A stretch of 64,000 nucleotides of DNA. Origin: Kineobactrum salinum. GTDB lineage: Bacteria; Pseudomonadota; Gammaproteobacteria; Pseudomonadales; Halieaceae. The DNA lies in the NCBI RefSeq assembly GCF_010669285.1, contig NZ_CP048711.1, positions 1,488,001 through 1,552,000 on the forward strand, in the 5' to 3' direction. Under the pieces are notes generated by a model. That model saw nothing but the letters and a program-made list of their open reading frames with translations. It ran no database searches and was not told the origin of the DNA. This document shows positions 17,320 through 26,981 of the stretch, one piece after another (position 1 is the stretch's first letter; each line of letters opens with the position of its first letter). The position numbers and the translations under genes were made by a program.

Positions 17320-18480
17320 TTACTGGCCCCAGGTTCTGCGCCAATCCTGTGGACTGCAGCCAGTGAGACGACGGAAGGCCCGCGAGAATGCCGAATGGTC
17401 CTCGTAGCCGACAATATCGCCGACCTCCGAAACAGAGTGACGATTGTCCTTGAGCAACAGCTTGGCCGCATCGATACGCTTGCTGATGCAATATTGCATG
17501 ACGGTGATGCCGTTCATGGATTTGAAACCGCTCTTCAGCTGGGTTTCCGAAATGCCCAGTTGCCGCGCCAGCACACGCAGTGACGGTGGCCTGGGGTATT
17601 CGCTGCTGAGAATAGTACGGGCGCGCAGAATCTTTTCTGCATAGGGCAGGTCCAGATCCAGCGGCCGCCGGTCGATGAAGGTCTGGCTGTTCTTCAGGAT
17701 CTGCAGGCCAATGCAGAGCAGCTCGCCAGACTTCGCTGCCATCCAGGGACCCAGCAGCGACCCCGAGACCGGCAGATTAAAACAGGACCAGATGGGCTCG
17801 CGATGCACATCATCGAGGAAGAATACCCGCTGTTGCACCTTTTTCTTCCTGCCCGCCAATGTTTCCACGAGCCAGGCCGGATAATCGTCCGGCGTCTCCC
17901 GCATCCGTTCCAGCAGGCCCGACAGCGTGGCGAAGACCACAACATGCCGGATTGGCACACCGGTCTTGGGCACCCGGTAAGTAATCTCCCGCTGTGGCAC
18001 GACAGTGACGATCAGCGCAGGGCCGAGGTCGTGATTGTGCCGGTGACTGCCAACGAATTCCGAACGTTTAATGCTCGACACAAACTGGAAGCTGATCAGG
18101 TCCGAGACCTGATTGCGGATGATGAGTGGCGACTCCAGGGTGCACTCATTGATCTCTATCATCTGGTGCTCGCTGATCCGGTAACTCAGCGGTGTACCCT
18201 GGAAACCGGCCATCGCCGGATCGTGAATCGGATTCTGATCCGGTGTCGACGAAAAGCGGGTGAGCCGCTGCGCGTTCCTGAACATTGGTCCCAGGCTCGC
18301 TGCGGAGATCTTGTCCGGATCCGTATCCAGGGCCAGAGGCACAACAAACTCGTCGCCGTAGTACATCTTCCGCCCCGCTCTCATCACGTCATCCCTGCTT
18401 AGCACATCAGAGCCCATCAGCCTGTCCAGTACAAGACCGGCCAGCGAAGGCATACCCACAGGCAGACCCCAACGGGCCAT
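17320..18480 (-). CDS. AraC-family transcriptional regulator (arabinose-binding-domain type)
   Basis: 386 aa. A long N-terminal sensor region ends near residue 270, and the C-terminal helix-turn-helix pair is PSLRVLARQLGISETQLKSG and VSEVGDIVGYEDHSAFSRAF, closing with GCSPQDWRRTW. It is upstream of the DUF819 gene on the same strand and is a plausible regulator of the peptide locus. The start region is unclear: ATG 18480 is used, but the frame stays open for some distance and no strong ribosome-binding site precedes it. A 13-base minisatellite begins only 64 bases upstream of this start, so promoter spacing of this gene may depend on repeat length. Confidence 0.85.
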   Translation of the reverse strand: MARWGLPVGMPSLAGLVLDRLMGSDVLSRDDVMRAGRKMYYGDEFVVPLALDTDPDKISAASLGPMFRNAQRLTRFSSTPDQNPIHDPAMAGFQGTPLSYRISEHQMIEINECTLESPLIIRNQVSDLISFQFVSSIKRSEFVGSHRHNHDLGPALIVTVVPQREITYRVPKTGVPIRHVVVFATLSGLLERMRETPDDYPAWLVETLAGRKKKVQQRVFFLDDVHREPIWSCFNLPVSGSLLGPWMAAKSGELLCIGLQILKNSQTFIDRRPLDLDLPYAEKILRARTILSSEYPRPPSLRVLARQLGISETQLKSGFKSMNGITVMQYCISKRIDAAKLLLKDNRHSVSEVGDIVGYEDHSAFSRAFRRLTGCSPQDWRRTWGQ

Positions 18481-18543
18481 GTCGATCCAGGCGGCTGGGC
18501 CTGTTCGATCCAGACTAATGCGGCCATGAGCTGGCTTGCTTAC

Positions 18544-19102
18544 CTTGCTTACCTACCTTGCTCGCCTGACTTGCTCACCTACCTTGCTCACCTACCTTGC
18601 TCGCCTGACTTGCTCGCCTGACTTGCTCGCCTGCCTTGCTCGCCTGACTTGCTCGCCTGACTTGCTCGCCTGACTTGCTCGCCTGACTTGCTCGCCTGAC
18701 TTGCTCGCCTGACTTGCTCGCCTGACTTGCTCGCCTGACTTGCTCGCCTGACTTGCTCGCCTGACTTGCTCGCCTGCCTTGCTCGCCTGCCTTGCTCGCC
18801 TGCCTTGCTCGCCTGCCTTGCTCGCCTGACTTGCTCGCCTGCCTTGCTCGCCTGACTTGCTCGCCTGCCTCGCTCGCCTGCCTTGCTCGCCTGCCTTGCT
18901 CGCCTGCCTTGCTCGCCTGCCTTGCTCGCCTGCCTTGCTCGCCTGCCTTGCTCGCCTGCCTTGCTCGCCTGCCTTGCTCGCCTGCCTCGCTCGCCTGCCT
19001 CGTCCGCCTGCCTCGTCCGCCTGCCTCGTCCGCCTGCCTCGTCCGCCTGCCTCGTCCGCCTGCCTCGTCCGCCTGCCTCGTCCGCCTGCCTCGCTCGTCT
19101 GG
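18544..19102. repeat. 13-base minisatellite, 43 tandem units
   Basis: Units start every 13 bases from 18544 to 19102. Left-edge units are CTTGCTCACCTAC-like, the next block is CTTGCTCGCCTGA, the middle is CTTGCTCGCCTGC, and the right block is CTCGTCCGCCTGC. Variants are thus sorted along the array. Because 13 is not a multiple of three, every frame through the array gives a 39-base (13-residue) periodic peptide. The several long open frames over it (for example 18592-19188 minus and 18792-19259 plus) are therefore products of the repeat. No unit spacing or spacer variation suggests CRISPR. Confidence 0.95.
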
Positions 19103-19200
19103 CTGCTTGGTGGATCAGTATAGGGATTATAAAAGCCCATTTTCAAGATTGCAGATTGCGTGCAGCAGGCACTCGCAACCGGAACCATCTACCCATATAG

Positions 19201-19225
19201 GGTGCGCTGACGAAGGAAGCGCACC
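19201..19225. repeat. REP-like hairpin, copy 1 (GGTGCGCT type)
   Basis: GGTGCGCT and AGCGCACC flank a 9-base loop GACGAAGGA. It is preceded by ACCCATATAG, as in copy 3, so the repeated unit is longer than the hairpin. Confidence 0.85.
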
Positions 19226-19317
19226 ATCGCTCCTCCGAAGGTATAACGCGAACCCGTAGCTGTTGATAGCCAGGACTCGCAGGCGTCGATGGCCGGGGCC
19301 CGCAGGCATCTCCCGCC

Positions 19318-19342
19318 GGTGCGTTTCGTACCTCAACGCACC
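19318..19342. repeat. REP-like hairpin, copy 2 (GGTGCGTT type)
   Basis: GGTGCGTT and AACGCACC flank TCGTACCTC, followed by CTATG. The near-identical copy 4 lies beyond the IS256 element, with CTCGCAGG-GTCGATGGC-like sequence before both. Confidence 0.85.
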
Positions 19343-19432
19343 CTATGCCTTCAACCGGCACCAGGCAATCCACCGCGTGCGAGCTGCGATCTGCTGGCCT
19401 CTCAACACCATCGGAACCGTCCACCCATATAG

Positions 19433-19457
19433 GGTGCGCTGACGAAGGAAGCGCACC
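19433..19457. repeat. REP-like hairpin, copy 3 (GGTGCGCT type)
   Basis: Identical to copy 1 in stem and loop, including the upstream CACCCATATAG. It lies 42 bases from the left end of the IS256 element. Confidence 0.85.
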
Positions 19458-19498
19458 ATCATCCATCCATGTGTAATGCGAGCCCGCAGGTGTGAGGG

Positions 19499-20795
19499 TG
19501 TAAATAATTCTGTGTAACCGCCAGGGTTATACATAGTCGCTAATGCGATCCTCGAACTCGATCATAAACCGGTTCAAGGCCGTCCGCCAATTCCGGATTG
19601 GCATCGTCCATTTTTTCGACGCATCCATGATCGCGAGATAGACCACCTTTCGCGCGGAGTCGTCAGTCGGGAACAGCTTCCGCTTCTTGATCGCCTTGCG
19701 GATAACACTGTTCAAGGACTCGATGGCATTGGTCGTGTAGATAGCCTTCCGAATGTCCTCCGGGTAGCGGAACAGCGTGTTCAGATTGGGCCAGTGGTTG
19801 CGCCAGGAGCGGCTGATATGGGGGTATTTATCGTCCCAGCGCTCCGCGAACTCGTCCAACGCCTGCAGCGCCTCTTCTTCCGTGGCTGACTGGTAAATGC
19901 GCTTCAGGTCGGCGGTCACGGCCTTGTAGTCTTTCCACGGCACGTACTTCATCGAATTGCGAACCATGTGGACAGTACAGAGCTGGACCTGAGCCTGTGG
20001 GTATGCCGCACTGATGGCATCAGGGAAGCCCTTGAGCCCATCCACGCAGGCGATGAGAATGTCCTTCACCCCGCGATTCTGGAGCTCTGTGAGGACACCG
20101 AGCCAGAACTTGGCGCCCTCGTTCTCGGAGAGCCACATGCCCAGCAGCTCCTTGTGGCCCTCGAGGTTGACGCCCAGGGCCAGATAGATCGCCTTGTTGA
20201 TCACCTGCTTGTCCTGCCGGATTTTGACGACGATGCAGTCCAGGTAGACGACCGGATAAACGGGGTCCAGTGGCCGTGACTGCCATTCAATCACGCGCTC
20301 AATGACGGTCTCGGTTACCTTGGAAATCAGGGTGGGCGAGATGTCGGCGTCGTACATCTCCTTGAACGTGGCGACGATCTCCCGGGTGGTCATGCCCTTC
20401 GCGTAAAGGCTGAGGATCTTGTCGTCCATCGAGGTGAAGCGGGTCTGACCCTTCTTCACTAGCTGCGGCTCGAAGCTGCCATCGCGATCACGAGGCGTGT
20501 TCAGCTCAAACTGGCCGTCTTCGGTCTTCAGGGTCTTACTGGTGTGGCCGTTGCGGCTGTTGGTATTGTCAGAGGGCTGGTGGCGCTCGTAGCCCAGATG
20601 CTCATTGAGTTCGGCATTCAGCGCCGCCTCAACGGTGATCTTGGTCAGCATCTGGCTAAACTCGTTCAGGTCCTTCTCGGTTTTGAGGCCCTTCGCCGCC
20701 TCGCGTGCGAAGGCTTCCAGTTCTTTCTTGTTCATCTTGCCTATCCTTACCCTGTCAGGGTTCTATGATAGGCGGTTTACACAGTTTTATTTACA
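19499..20795 (-). mobile_element. Complete IS256-family insertion sequence
   Basis: The transposase gene is bracketed by near-perfect inverted repeats of about 25 bases. The left is TGTAAATAATTCTGTGTAA then CCGCC (19499-19522). The right, read inward, is TGTAAATAAAACTGTGTAAA then CCGCC (20771-20795). The left copy lacks one A. I could not find a clean 8-base target duplication. Both flanks carry CGCAGGTGT, which comes from the REP-type unit the element entered. Confidence 0.82.
19527..20735 (-). CDS. IS256-family transposase
   Basis: 402 aa, full family length. The transposase_mut core is intact: the first catalytic Asp region VVYLDCIVVKIR, ALGVNLEGHKELLGMW with the following ENEGAKFW, the second Asp in ILIACVDGLKGFPDAI, and the C-terminal Glu in TTNAIESLNSVIRKA. 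It moves the element by a copy-out circle mechanism known for the family. No frameshift or stop is present, so the copy may still be active. Confidence 0.95.
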   Translation of the reverse strand: MNKKELEAFAREAAKGLKTEKDLNEFSQMLTKITVEAALNAELNEHLGYERHQPSDNTNSRNGHTSKTLKTEDGQFELNTPRDRDGSFEPQLVKKGQTRFTSMDDKILSLYAKGMTTREIVATFKEMYDADISPTLISKVTETVIERVIEWQSRPLDPVYPVVYLDCIVVKIRQDKQVINKAIYLALGVNLEGHKELLGMWLSENEGAKFWLGVLTELQNRGVKDILIACVDGLKGFPDAISAAYPQAQVQLCTVHMVRNSMKYVPWKDYKAVTADLKRIYQSATEEEALQALDEFAERWDDKYPHISRSWRNHWPNLNTLFRYPEDIRKAIYTTNAIESLNSVIRKAIKKRKLFPTDDSARKVVYLAIMDASKKWTMPIRNWRTALNRFMIEFEDRISDYV

Positions 20796-20839
20796 GGCTC
20801 GCAGGTGTCGATAGCGAGCAATCACAGGGGTTGGCGGTC

Positions 20840-20864
20840 GGTGCGTTTCGTGCCTCAACGCACC
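20840..20864. repeat. REP-like hairpin, copy 4 (GGTGCGTT type)
   Basis: GGTGCGTT and AACGCACC around TCGTGCCTC. It differs from copy 2 by one loop base and is followed by the same CTATG. It lies on the other side of the IS256 element. Confidence 0.85.
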
Positions 20865-20960
20865 CTATGTGATATGGGTAGTGAGCTCTTCCCCTCGTCG
20901 GCCATTCCTTCGGCCATTAATCCCATCATTGAGCCCGTCACTGATTCCCTCGCTATTCCC

Positions 20961-21329
20961 TCATTGCTCAAGTGTGACCAGCGGAGTAAAACCACCGTAG
21001 ATCAGGCGCATGCCGTCGAAGGGCATGGGATTGTGTTCCGGGCTCATGCGCGGGTCTGACATCAGCTCTTCCATCTTCGCCATCGCGGCGTCGCGGGTGC
21101 TCTTGTCCGGCCACTCCACCCAGGCAAATACCACCGCCTCGTCCTCCTTTGCCTGCACCGCGCGACGAAAATCGGTGACCTTGCCGTCAGAGACGTCATC
21201 CTCCCAGCATTCCAGAATCCGGGTCGCTCCCTGCTCCATGAACACCTGGTCCGCGGTGCTGGCATGGTCGGCAAATGCCTGCTTGTTGGCTCGGGGTACC
21301 GCCAGCACAAAACCGTCAATATAGCTCAT
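20961..21329 (-). CDS. DUF1428 (YbaA-like) protein
   Basis: 122 aa. It begins MSYIDGFVLAVPRANKQAF and contains CWEDDVSDGKVTDFR and the FDGMRLIYGGF ending, all typical of the DUF1428 dimeric alpha/beta ferredoxin-like family. It is cytosolic and its function is unknown; relatives are often in stress or antibiotic-related operons. It is the last gene of a leftward run that starts with the beta-propeller gene. It lies 53 bases downstream of the YciI-type gene, with AGGAGA before its ATG. Confidence 0.85.
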   Translation of the reverse strand: MSYIDGFVLAVPRANKQAFADHASTADQVFMEQGATRILECWEDDVSDGKVTDFRRAVQAKEDEAVVFAWVEWPDKSTRDAAMAKMEELMSDPRMSPEHNPMPFDGMRLIYGGFTPLVTLEQ

Positions 21330-21382
21330 TGTTTATCTCCTTTACCCGCCAGGGTATTGATAGGGATTTATCGGAACATCAG

Positions 21383-21718
21383 TCAGTCCAGCGCCAGCTG
21401 GCGTACCGGCCGCACTTCAACGCTGCCGATACGTACCGGCGGAATCTTTGCCGCCTTTTCCAGCGCCTCATTGAGGTCCCGGGCTTCCAGCAGGTAGAAC
21501 CCCGCCAGTTGCTCCTTGGTTTCTGCAAAGGGACCATCTGTCACTGCCACTTCGCCATTGCGGACTCGCACTGTAGTGGCAGTTGCTACCGGCTGTAGCG
21601 CCGCGCCCGCTAACAGGTGACCGCTGTGCTGCAGGCTTTCCGCACAGGCCATGCATTCACGGTCGTCCTTCCCGGCCAGCAGGGCCTCGTCCCCGTACAC
21701 CAGACAAAGGTATTTCAC
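21383..21718 (-). CDS. YciI / DGPF-domain protein
   Basis: 111 aa. It starts MKYLCLVYGDE and contains the defining DGPF segment (VTDGPFAETKEQLAGFYLLE) with the conserved acid. The family has a ferredoxin-like fold with a His/Asp pair and is used as a helper next to ECF sigma factors or as a small hydrolase. No sigma factor is here. It lies downstream of the MoaD-like gene and upstream of DUF1428 on the same strand, with GGAGA just upstream of the ATG. Confidence 0.85.
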   Translation of the reverse strand: MKYLCLVYGDEALLAGKDDRECMACAESLQHSGHLLAGAALQPVATATTVRVRNGEVAVTDGPFAETKEQLAGFYLLEARDLNEALEKAAKIPPVRIGSVEVRPVRQLALD

Positions 21719-21872
21719 AACGTTCTCCTTCCGGGTCGCAGAGGTCGCGATACTTGCCTTGCGTTATCTGGTCGAAGGCCGGGGGCACATTTCGACAACA
21801 GCAGAAAATAACGAAGGAAAAAATCTGAGGACGAAGCCGGAGCCGGCCGCTCCGCCGGCAATGCCTGCGCTA

Positions 21873-22164
21873 TCAACCGCCGGAGAGAGCCCCACCACCA
21901 GCAAAGGCTCCCTGCCCTCGGCCACTGGCCGGGGCAGCGGATCGTCCGGGGGAATATCGGAGATATCTTCATTGCAGGCGTAGAGACGGATGTAGGCCCG
22001 GCGCTTGCCGCTGCGCTGATCACGGATAGTGCCTCGCAGCGCGGGGAAGCGTGCCTCCAGCGCATCCAGAAGTTGCCGCTGGGTCGCGGTTTCAGCGAAT
22101 TCAAGGCGCACCGGGCCGTCGATACGCGCCAACCGCAGCAGTGGCGCAGGCAGGATGATCTCAA

Positions 22165-22168
<4 letters not shown>
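21873..22168 (-). CDS. MoaD/ThiS-family ubiquitin-like sulfur carrier, one-base frameshift near the C-terminus
   Basis: A beta-grasp protein of about 98 aa starting [14 protein letters not shown], with [12 protein letters not shown] and RLYACNEDI segments typical of the long MoaD/ThiS group. As written, the frame runs on past the fold for about 30 odd residues to 21764. If one G is added in the four-G run (21890-21893), the end becomes VVGALSGG and stops. That is the exact diglycine tail needed for adenylation and thiocarboxylation. I therefore set the end at the TGA at 21873. It overlaps the beta-propeller gene by four bases (ATGA) and is opposite a MoeB-like activating enzyme, its likely partner. 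Confidence 0.8.
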
Positions 22169-23280
<1,112 letters not shown>

Positions 23281-23390
23281 ATCGACCTCCTTCCCCTCGG
23301 GTTCTTCGCCACCTAGTGGTGTATGATTCCGCCCTATAGCATAGCCGACCCCACCAACTTTGCGCGGCTTGCCGCCGCCGGGAGTGAGCC
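23281..23390. promoter_or_regulatory. Divergent promoter region between propeller and activating-enzyme genes
   Basis: 110 bases separate the two start codons, so both promoters lie here and the two halves of the sulfur-carrier system can be co-controlled. I see no certain -10/-35 or operator. Confidence 0.35.
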
Positions 23391-24532
23391 ATGGCCAATC
23401 TGTCCAGCGACGAATTGCTGCGCTACAGCCGCCATCTGGTCATGCCCGAAGTAACCCTGGCAGGGCAGGAGCGGCTGAAGGATGCCCGTGTACTGTGTGT
23501 AGGCGCCGGTGGGCTGGGTTCCCCCCTCACCCTGTATCTCGCAGCCGCGGGTATCGGCACCCTGGGCCTGGTGGAGTTTGATGTGGTGGATGCCAGCAAT
23601 ATCCAGCGCCAGGTACTGTATTCCAGCGCCGACGTTGGCCGCCCCAAGCTGGAAGCGGCAGTGGAACGCCTGGCGCAGCTCAACCCTCACATCCAGCTCA
23701 TCCCCCACCCCGAGCAGTTGACCGCGGACAACGTCACGGCCATTGCCGCGGGCTACGATATTCTGGTGGACGGCAGCGACAATTTTCCCTCCCGCTACCT
23801 GCTAAACGATGCCGCGGTGCTGGCAGGCAAACCGCTGGTCCACGCCAGTGTGTTTCGTTTCGAGGGCCAGCTGAGTGTATTCGATGCCGTTCGCGGACCC
23901 TGCTACCGCTGCCTGTTTCCGGAGCCGCCGCCGGCCGAACTGGTGCCTTCCTGTGCCGAGGGCGGGGTAATGGGCATGCTGCCGGGCATTCTGGGGAGCA
24001 TGCAGGCGCTGGAGGTGGTGAAACTGATTCTCGACCGGGGACAGACACTGGTCGGGCGTTTGCTGCTATTTGACGGCCTCGCCGCGAGTTGGCGGGAGCT
24101 GCCGGTGAAGAAGGACCCGCAGTGCGCTATCTGTGGAACCCAACCTTCCATATCAGTACCTGCCGCACCACCGGCAGCGTGTGCCGATAGGCCGGATAAT
24201 ACGGGGACGACGGAAGTGCCACTGGTATCCGTGGAGGAAGTGGCGGCCCGTATCACTGCCCAGAGGCCCTGCGCCTGATCGATGTGCGCGAACCCCAGGA
24301 ATATGACATTGCCCATATTCCTGGATCGCAGCTCATTCCGTTGGCCGAGTTGCGACAGCGACTGGAGGCACTGGACCCTGCTCAACTCTATGTCATCACC
24401 TGTCACCGCGGGACACGCAGTGTACAGGCGTGGCGCGTGCTGCAAGCGGCAGGGTTTGCTGAACTGGAGGTCCTGGAAGGCGGGGTCAATGCCTGGGCGG
24501 AGCGAATTGACCCTGATATGGCGCGCTACTGA
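23391..24532 (+). CDS. MoeB/ThiF-type E1-like adenylyltransferase with C-terminal rhodanese domain, one-base frameshift
   Basis: The N-terminal E1 domain has the ATP loop [40 protein letters not shown] and zinc cysteine pairs CYRC and CAIC. After a linker the frame breaks around the CCC at 24259-24261. With one C added it continues [20 protein letters not shown] into a rhodanese domain whose active loop is CHRGTRS. The repaired protein is about 381 aa, the standard length of MoeB-rhodanese fusions. It adenylates the GG tail of a MoaD/ThiS carrier and passes on sulfur. The divergent carrier gene is the probable substrate. Confidence 0.85.
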
Positions 24533-24658
24533 GCGAGGCTGAGTGCTAGCCAGAAGCGACCGAGTGGCAACTACGCCGATTGGGGGCCGTCATCTGGCTA
24601 CCCGGTCGGGTCCGATCGGCGACGCCCCCCAGCTGGTCGGCACCGCCCAGGCTCTCTA

Positions 24659-26719
24659 CTAAAGACTAAAGCGCACACCGGCCTCAAAGGAACGTTCCGG
24701 ACCCACGTAGATACCCTGGCGCAGACCAGTGATGTACTGCTTGTCACCGATATTCTTCACTGCGCCGAAAAAGGTCAGGCTGTCGCTCACGCGGTACTGC
24801 GCCATCAGGTCAAACACCGTATAGCCCGGCATTCTGCCTCCCCAGATACCTCCGGCAGCGTCGTCCGGAATATCGACGCGGTTGCCCGGGTCGCCAAACT
24901 GCTCACCGCGATGGTGCGCAGTCAACGCGGCACTGATTTTGTCGCCGCTGTAATTGAGCGCGATGTTGGCCAGATACTTGGGCGCGTAGGGCAGGCGGTT
25001 GCCACGGTTCTCGCCGGATCTGAACTCCGAATCCGGCACCCAGGTCGCGTTGCTGTCAATGCTGAAGCCACCACCCAGCTCATATCCCAGCATCAGCTCC
25101 ATACCGCGGTGCATCGTTTTGCCGGCGTTGGATTGGGACAGGTTCGGATCGCTGTTGCCGGTCACTACCTGATTGTCAAAGTCCAGGTAGAAGGCCGCAA
25201 CCTCATAGGCCAGTGCGCCTTGGGATCCACGAATGCCAATCTCATAATTGTCTGAGCGCTCCCCGTCCAGATCCTGATCGGTCAAGCCGTCCAGCGCGAC
25301 CCCGTTGGAGGCCGGCGAGAATGCCCGGTATACACCACCGTAGAGCTGGGCCGACGGTGTCAGCTCAAAGGTGGCACCGACACCGGGCAGGAACTCGGTG
25401 TTGGAGGTCGATTCCGACGCGTTGTTCTCGGTCAGGATCACGCGCTCCTGTTCATAGGATTCGATCCGCAGGCCCGGCGTGACAGCAAATCGCTCGCTGA
25501 TGACGAAGCGGTTTTGTGCATAGCCGGCGACACTGTCGGCCGAGTCGACTCTGTGGCGGTCGTTGATACCGGTGCGGTCCGCCTCGCGGGTGGCGCGGAT
25601 GCGGGTGTCGTCAGACTCTTCCGTCATGAAGCGCAGCCCGAATTCCGCCTCGTTGGCAAAGCCGAACAAGTCGTGGTCCAGCGTCAACCGGGTCTCGATA
25701 CCATAGCGCTCGAATGAGCGGTTGTTGCCGGTCAGATCGTCTGTATAAACCCAGCGGCCCGCGGCATTGGAAGCCGGCGTGTCAACGCTGTAGCGCCAGT
25801 AATCCCGGCTCACCTCACTCCAGTACGCCAGCGTTTTGAGCGTAGCACGATCACTTATCCGCCATTCGTAGTTGAGATCAAAGCCAAGCCGGTCAGTGAG
25901 GAAGTAGTCGTCAGGGGCCGGATTGTAATCGCGCCCGGCGCGGTAATCCTCCAGCAGCAACCCACGGTAGGAGATGTTCGCGTCATTCTCGTACCATGAG
26001 AACTTCAAGCCCACCATGTGGGCCTCGTTGAATGCGATACCCGCCTTGGCCATGATATCGCTCATTTCGTAGTCTTTATCCATGAAACCATCGCTGCGGG
26101 CATGGGTGGCGACAATGCCTGCGAAGGCGTCCCCGGACTCGGTGCGGCCACCCGCTTCCACAGTCCCCTCGCGGGTATTGAATGAGCCCACCCGGGCAGA
26201 TACTTTTACGCCATCGTCCGGTGTTTTGGTCTGGTAGTTGATCACTCCGCCAATGGTGGAAGGACCGTAGCGCAGCGATGCAGATCCCTTGAGCACCTCG
26301 ATGGAATCGACCCGCTGAATACGCGGATTGAAGTAGCGCTCATTGCCGATGAACAGGCCGGGCGCCACCGGCACCCCGTCTTCGAGAATCAGCGATTTGG
26401 ACTCGCTGGCAGACAACCCGCGAATGCCCACGTTGGACACAATCGCCGTCTCCTCCTCGCTTTTGGCGTTGATCCCCGGTATCCGGCGCAATGCATCCTC
26501 GGTGGACATGGGTTGAATCAGTTCCAGTTGCTCTCGATCGACAATCACTACCGAACCCGTCAACCGGGTCAGATCCTCGAGACGTTTGCCGACGACCTCG
26601 ATAACGGGCATCGGGGTTTCGCGCTCGGGTGCGGACTGGCCCAGAGCGGCAACTGGCAACAGCGCTGCGGCAACGGCGGCCGCCAGGCGTTCACGGGGGA
26701 AACGGGGGCGTAGGGTCAT
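24659..26719 (-). CDS. TonB-dependent receptor, iron/siderophore (FecA-like) type
   Basis: About 686 aa from ATG 26719, which has AAGGAG six bases upstream. The open frame to 26779 is rejected. The signal peptide ends at LPVAALGQ. The plug has VIEVVGKRLEDL (TonB box region), IPGINAKSEEE, VGIRGLSASESKSL, LEDGVPVAPGLF and VEVLKGSASLRYGP with GGVINYQTKTP. The barrel ends FEAGVRFSL. The LKGSASLRYGPSTIGG plug is the iron-complex receptor type rather than the RGPQGTLFG type of the other receptors here. A Fur-box-like sequence lies in its upstream region. It faces the DUF2975/HTH genes. Confidence 0.9.
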   Translation of the reverse strand: MTLRPRFPRERLAAAVAAALLPVAALGQSAPERETPMPVIEVVGKRLEDLTRLTGSVVIVDREQLELIQPMSTEDALRRIPGINAKSEEETAIVSNVGIRGLSASESKSLILEDGVPVAPGLFIGNERYFNPRIQRVDSIEVLKGSASLRYGPSTIGGVINYQTKTPDDGVKVSARVGSFNTREGTVEAGGRTESGDAFAGIVATHARSDGFMDKDYEMSDIMAKAGIAFNEAHMVGLKFSWYENDANISYRGLLLEDYRAGRDYNPAPDDYFLTDRLGFDLNYEWRISDRATLKTLAYWSEVSRDYWRYSVDTPASNAAGRWVYTDDLTGNNRSFERYGIETRLTLDHDLFGFANEAEFGLRFMTEESDDTRIRATREADRTGINDRHRVDSADSVAGYAQNRFVISERFAVTPGLRIESYEQERVILTENNASESTSNTEFLPGVGATFELTPSAQLYGGVYRAFSPASNGVALDGLTDQDLDGERSDNYEIGIRGSQGALAYEVAAFYLDFDNQVVTGNSDPNLSQSNAGKTMHRGMELMLGYELGGGFSIDSNATWVPDSEFRSGENRGNRLPYAPKYLANIALNYSGDKISAALTAHHRGEQFGDPGNRVDIPDDAAGGIWGGRMPGYTVFDLMAQYRVSDSLTFFGAVKNIGDKQYITGLRQGIYVGPERSFEAGVRFSL

Positions 26720-26841
26720 ACAAGGCTCCTTGGCAAACAGCAGTATCTTGTTGTGGCTGAGGGAATCAGGCGCGCGCACCTGCTTGCACCCCGCAATAGC
26801 GAGGAGTCTAGTTACTAATGCTAATAAGTGTCAATTAGTTT

Positions 26842-26860
26842 TGAGAATCGTTATCGTTAC
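26842..26860 (-). promoter_or_regulatory. Candidate Fur box upstream of the iron-type receptor
   Basis: On the minus strand the bases read GTAACGATAACGATTCTCA, close to tandem GATAAT-type hexamers of Fur sites. It lies about 125 bases before the receptor ATG. This fits an iron-repressed receptor but is judged by eye only. Confidence 0.45.
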
Positions 26861-26900
26861 TGTTGGCTTTATGGCCGGTGCGCATGGCGATCTGGACGAG

Positions 26901-26928
26901 TTGACAAAATTCTTATTTAGTTTATTTT
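26901..26928 (+). promoter_or_regulatory. Candidate promoter of the DUF2975-HTH operon
   Basis: TTGACA at 26901-26906 is followed after 16 bases by TATTTT at 26923-26928 in an AT-rich stretch. The palindromic operator begins on the next base, so a bound repressor would cover the transcription start. Confidence 0.45.
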
Positions 26929-26949
26929 AATTATCGTTAAACGATAATT
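26929..26949. promoter_or_regulatory. Perfect 21-base palindrome, probable operator of the downstream HTH protein
   Basis: AATTATCGTT and its exact complement AACGATAATT flank one central A. The site abuts the candidate -10 box and lies 33 bases before the DUF2975 start. An autorepressor role for the HTH protein encoded by the second gene is the simplest reading. Confidence 0.6.
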
Positions 26950-26981
26950 GTTTGTTCTTTTAAGACATCAAGAGGCTTCCC

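Larger units (their letters stand above)
19103..19498. other. Gene-free repeat-rich spacer left of the IS256 element
   Basis: About 395 bases between the minisatellite and the insertion sequence. It is filled by REP-like hairpins (listed separately) and diverged copies of the surrounding unit (CTCGCAGGCGTCGATGGCC and similar). No gene is supported here. The short open frames are low-complexity or frame-shadow peptides. Confidence 0.6.

Noticed and set aside
18544-19102. CRISPR array
   Set aside because: The units follow each other directly every 13 bases with no spacers, and no cas gene is near.
18592-19259. Long coding regions over the minisatellite on both strands
   Set aside because: Open frames are forced by a stop-free 13-base unit. 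They have no ribosome-binding site and no family features.
21764-21872. C-terminal extension of the MoaD-like protein after its fold (a precursor needing cleavage)
   Set aside because: Adding one G in the GGGG run gives a clean ALSGG end and stop, so the extension is most simply a frameshift product.
24574-24631. Terminator between the MoeB gene and the iron-type receptor
   Set aside because: CGCCGAT and ATCGGCG can pair but over a 34-base loop, with other partial pairings. There is no U-tract and the structure is not convincing.
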